Source: Vespa crabro
Taxonomy: Eukaryota; Arthropoda; Insecta; Hymenoptera; Vespidae
NCBI RefSeq assembly: GCF_910589235.1
Contig: NC_060956.1
Coordinates: 18,691,999-18,755,998 of the forward strand
DNA length: 64,000 nt
Direction of reading: 5' to 3'
Part shown: piece by piece, positions 61,955 through 64,000 of the stretch
Layout: every line of letters starts with the position of its first letter
How positions within the stretch are numbered: the stretch's first letter is position 1
Program-made: the position numbers and the translations under genes
The notes under the pieces: model-generated
What the model was told of the DNA's origin: nothing
Seen by the model: the letters and a program-made list of their open reading frames with translations, nothing else
Database searches by the model: none

Positions 61955-62123
61955 TAGAAGTTACAAGAAGCGAATGCACCGAATCGTGCGTACTTCTTCG
62001 CACACTTTTGCCCAACGGCATGCACTCGAATCCGGTACTCTTGATGCAGTGTAAACGAGAAAGATAGATCTAGATCGAGATCATGTGAAGAAAAGAGAGA
62101 GAGAAAGAGAGAGAGAGAGATAC

Positions 62124-62154
<31 letters not shown>
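61587..62154. repeat. GA/GATA, (TA)n and GA tracts
   Basis: GA/GATA at 61587-61671, (TA)n at about 61914-61952 and GA at 62091-62154, with GC-richer unique segments between. Confidence 0.9.
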
Positions 62155-62155
<1 letters not shown>

Positions 62156-62651
62156 CCAAAGGGAGAAAGGGAGGAAGTGAGGGAGAGAGGGAGAAAGAGT
62201 AAGCTTTAAGAGGATTATTCTCCTCTTCAGTTTTACGTCAAACTCACGACTTTGGCTACTCTGGATACCTATCTGTACTTGAGCCGGTTATAGATTCGTT
62301 TAATCTCTACGTTTCCGTTACCGATAAATCATCATGAGAGAGGAATTCAGCTTCCTCGTACTATTTCATCAATCGACAAATTTACTATCCGCGTATTCGT
62401 TCGATCGTTTATTTAACGAATGCCGATCGTTAGCGTGTACTTTAGCAGATGAATCTTTTTCTCTTACTATTTATCTCTCTGTTTATTTTTCCTACTTCTT
62501 CTTTTTCTTCTTCCTTTTTCCTTTTTTCTTTGTCTTGTTTTTAGCTTAAGACGGTCCGTCTTATTTTTTTTTTTCTTTTTTTTTTTTTTTTTTCAATAAT
62601 CGTTTTGTTAATTTATCTTCTTCTCCTCTTCTTTTCTCTCTTTCTTTCTCT

Positions 62652-62689
<38 letters not shown>

Positions 62690-63156
62690 CTCTTAATTTC
62701 TCTCTCTTTCTCGTATGAGACTTATATTGAATAAATCTTGGTAAGTTTTATCAAGAGATCGAGAAAAAAAGTCTCGTTATCTTAATGATCGTCTCGACCT
62801 CACGAACCTCGTCTCTACAAGCACGGAACGAACGGAATTAATGTTTGCCGAAGACGTAGGTACAATGGTAAACTTAGAAAGGAAGAGGATTATGTCTGAA
62901 GAAAGACAAAGGATCCGTGGAAAATAAAAGAGATCGATCGTCGATCGAGAAGAGTGGAAAAGGAGAGAATAAAAAGGAAGGAATAGGTGGAGAAGGAAAA
63001 ATAAAGGTGGATTTTCTAGTCGACGACCTGTCCGTCACTCCCCTTTTTCTTTATCATCAAGAACTCATCGAGTGCTTTTATCGTCGATTTTCAAAAGTAC
63101 TCCCTTCTTTACCAACTTTTTATTTCTTTTTCTCTCTTCCCCGCTCCCCCCGTCTC
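62155..63156. other. Gene-free DNA
   Basis: T-rich at about 62490-62595, CT at about 62655-62685 and unique sequence at 62740-63110. No supported coding. Confidence 0.5.
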
Positions 63157-63232
63157 TTTCTCTCTTTCTCTTTCTCTCTTTCTCTTTCTCTCTTTCTCTT
63201 TCTCTCTTTCTCTTTCTCTCTTTCTCTTTCTT
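63157..63232 (+). repeat. 14-bp pyrimidine minisatellite
   Basis: The unit TTTCTCTCTTTCTC repeats in exact register about five times, unlike the plain CT runs elsewhere. Confidence 0.85.
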
Positions 63233-64000
63233 TCTTCTGTCGTTCAATTTCTCTCGTTTTTAATCTCGTTCAAGTGGCCTAACAATATCGTAAAACGATA
63301 TTTGCCTCATGCTTTCTATCACGTTATAGTATTGTAAAAAATTAAAATCCTTGGAAAAATCTTTGAACGCTGACATAATAGTAAATAATAAAACAAATTG
63401 TTAAATCGATATAAATAGGATCTTGAAATATCGTAATCTATAGTTTGTAAACGTATGAAACCATCGATAATGTATAAAATTTGATTACGATAATATTGTT
63501 ACTTTCAATAAATAATAAATAATAAAAATTATAAAGATATTATTTATGATATATATATATATATATATATATACATTATTATTAATAATGAATAATATAT
63601 AATAATTCAATAAATAAAAGATATATATAAATTAAATGAAAAAAAAAAAAACATAGCTGCAGTAGAATTTCGTATTAGATTTAAGAAATGAGTTAATCAA
63701 GAAAATCGATTTTTATTTGCCATCAAATATGAATAGGAATAGCGCTTTGTCATGGAATATTATAAATTTTTGAATAATATTCGAAGATTTAGCATGACAT
63801 GTCAATATAAAGCAATGCAAAAGCGAAATATAGATGACTTACATATATGAATGCGAGAATTGTGTGAAAGGGCACGCATTATTCTCACGCCTGTCGACTA
63901 TATTTCCAGGTGAATACGCAATTGGAAAATTCCACAGAACTATGATTTCTATTAATAAAGACAACGGAACAACGGGAATAGTATATGCAACTGTCACGAA
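63233..64000. other. Gene-free AT-rich DNA at the window end
   Basis: (TA)n at about 63549-63573, AATAAT-rich patches and an A-run at about 63639-63650. The upstream exon of the minus-strand gene may lie beyond 64000. Confidence 0.5.

Noticed and set aside
63834..63876. Possible minus-strand exon with ATG and a strong gtaagt donor (MRALSHNSRIHI)
   Set aside because: Phase-compatible with exon 1, but not hydrophobic, so it does not supply the expected signal peptide. It could still be an untranslated exon.
1..64000. tRNA, rRNA and well-known insect microRNA genes
   Set aside because: Read for B-box-like GTTCGA motifs and familiar mature microRNA sequences; none occurred in a suitable context. 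A covariance-model scan (tRNAscan-SE, Infernal) would settle it.

Overview
This looks like a stretch of an insect nuclear genome, most probably a hymenopteran and perhaps an aculeate wasp, bee or ant. That is inferred from the AT-rich background, the many tetramers of the cgatcg/tcgaacg type, the long introns, and the extreme density of (GA)n/(CT)n, (TA)n, poly-A/poly-T and trinucleotide microsatellites (roughly 40 (GA/CT) tracts of about 30 bp or more by eye). There are no bacterial operons, rRNA genes, recognisable tRNAs or CRISPR arrays. Nearly every long open reading frame in the window is a translated microsatellite (runs of Ser-Leu, Arg-Glu, Phe, Lys, Tyr-Ile).

One gene can be defined with confidence. 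It lies on the minus strand between 56878 and 49535 and is split into five coding exons (56749-56878, 53346-53488, 52304-52445, 50129-50243, 49535-49657). All four introns are GT-AG, all phases agree, and two AATAAA signals follow the stop codon. The joined product is a cysteine-rich protein of at least 216 residues with 15 cysteines, one N-glycosylation sequon and a short hydrophobic C-terminus. It resembles the secreted DUF19/T20D4.11-like proteins of arthropods and may be GPI-anchored. Its signal-peptide exon was not securely found. Either it lies upstream (possibly beyond 64000), or translation starts inside the poly-T tract just before exon 1.

From 1 to about 49300 there is no recognisable gene, only intergenic or large-intron DNA. 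Within it are several structured elements. There is a MITE-like palindromic element at 5247-5561 whose interior carries three exact copies of a 12-mer matching the monomeric HR3/ROR nuclear-receptor site. Next to it is a degenerate tandem repeat of about 115 bp (5597-6170). A second short TA-flanked inverted-repeat element lies at 13399-13601. Two local duplications are present (20986-21088 with 21716-21817, and 42296-42365 with 42577-42650), together with several perfect hairpins or palindromes. Candidate orphan exons are a signal-peptide-like exon at 12217-12286, a frame-compatible exon pair at 16951-17035 and 17200-17348, and a CT-tract-preceded exon at 21655-21787.

From 57000 to 64000 lies the presumed upstream flank or first intron of the minus-strand gene. 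It is microsatellite-rich, with GC-richer islands near 58200-58500, 60480-60760 and 61400-62050, and a protein-like 48-codon ORF at 59106-59252. With only one gene resolved, no pathway or operon relationship can be inferred.
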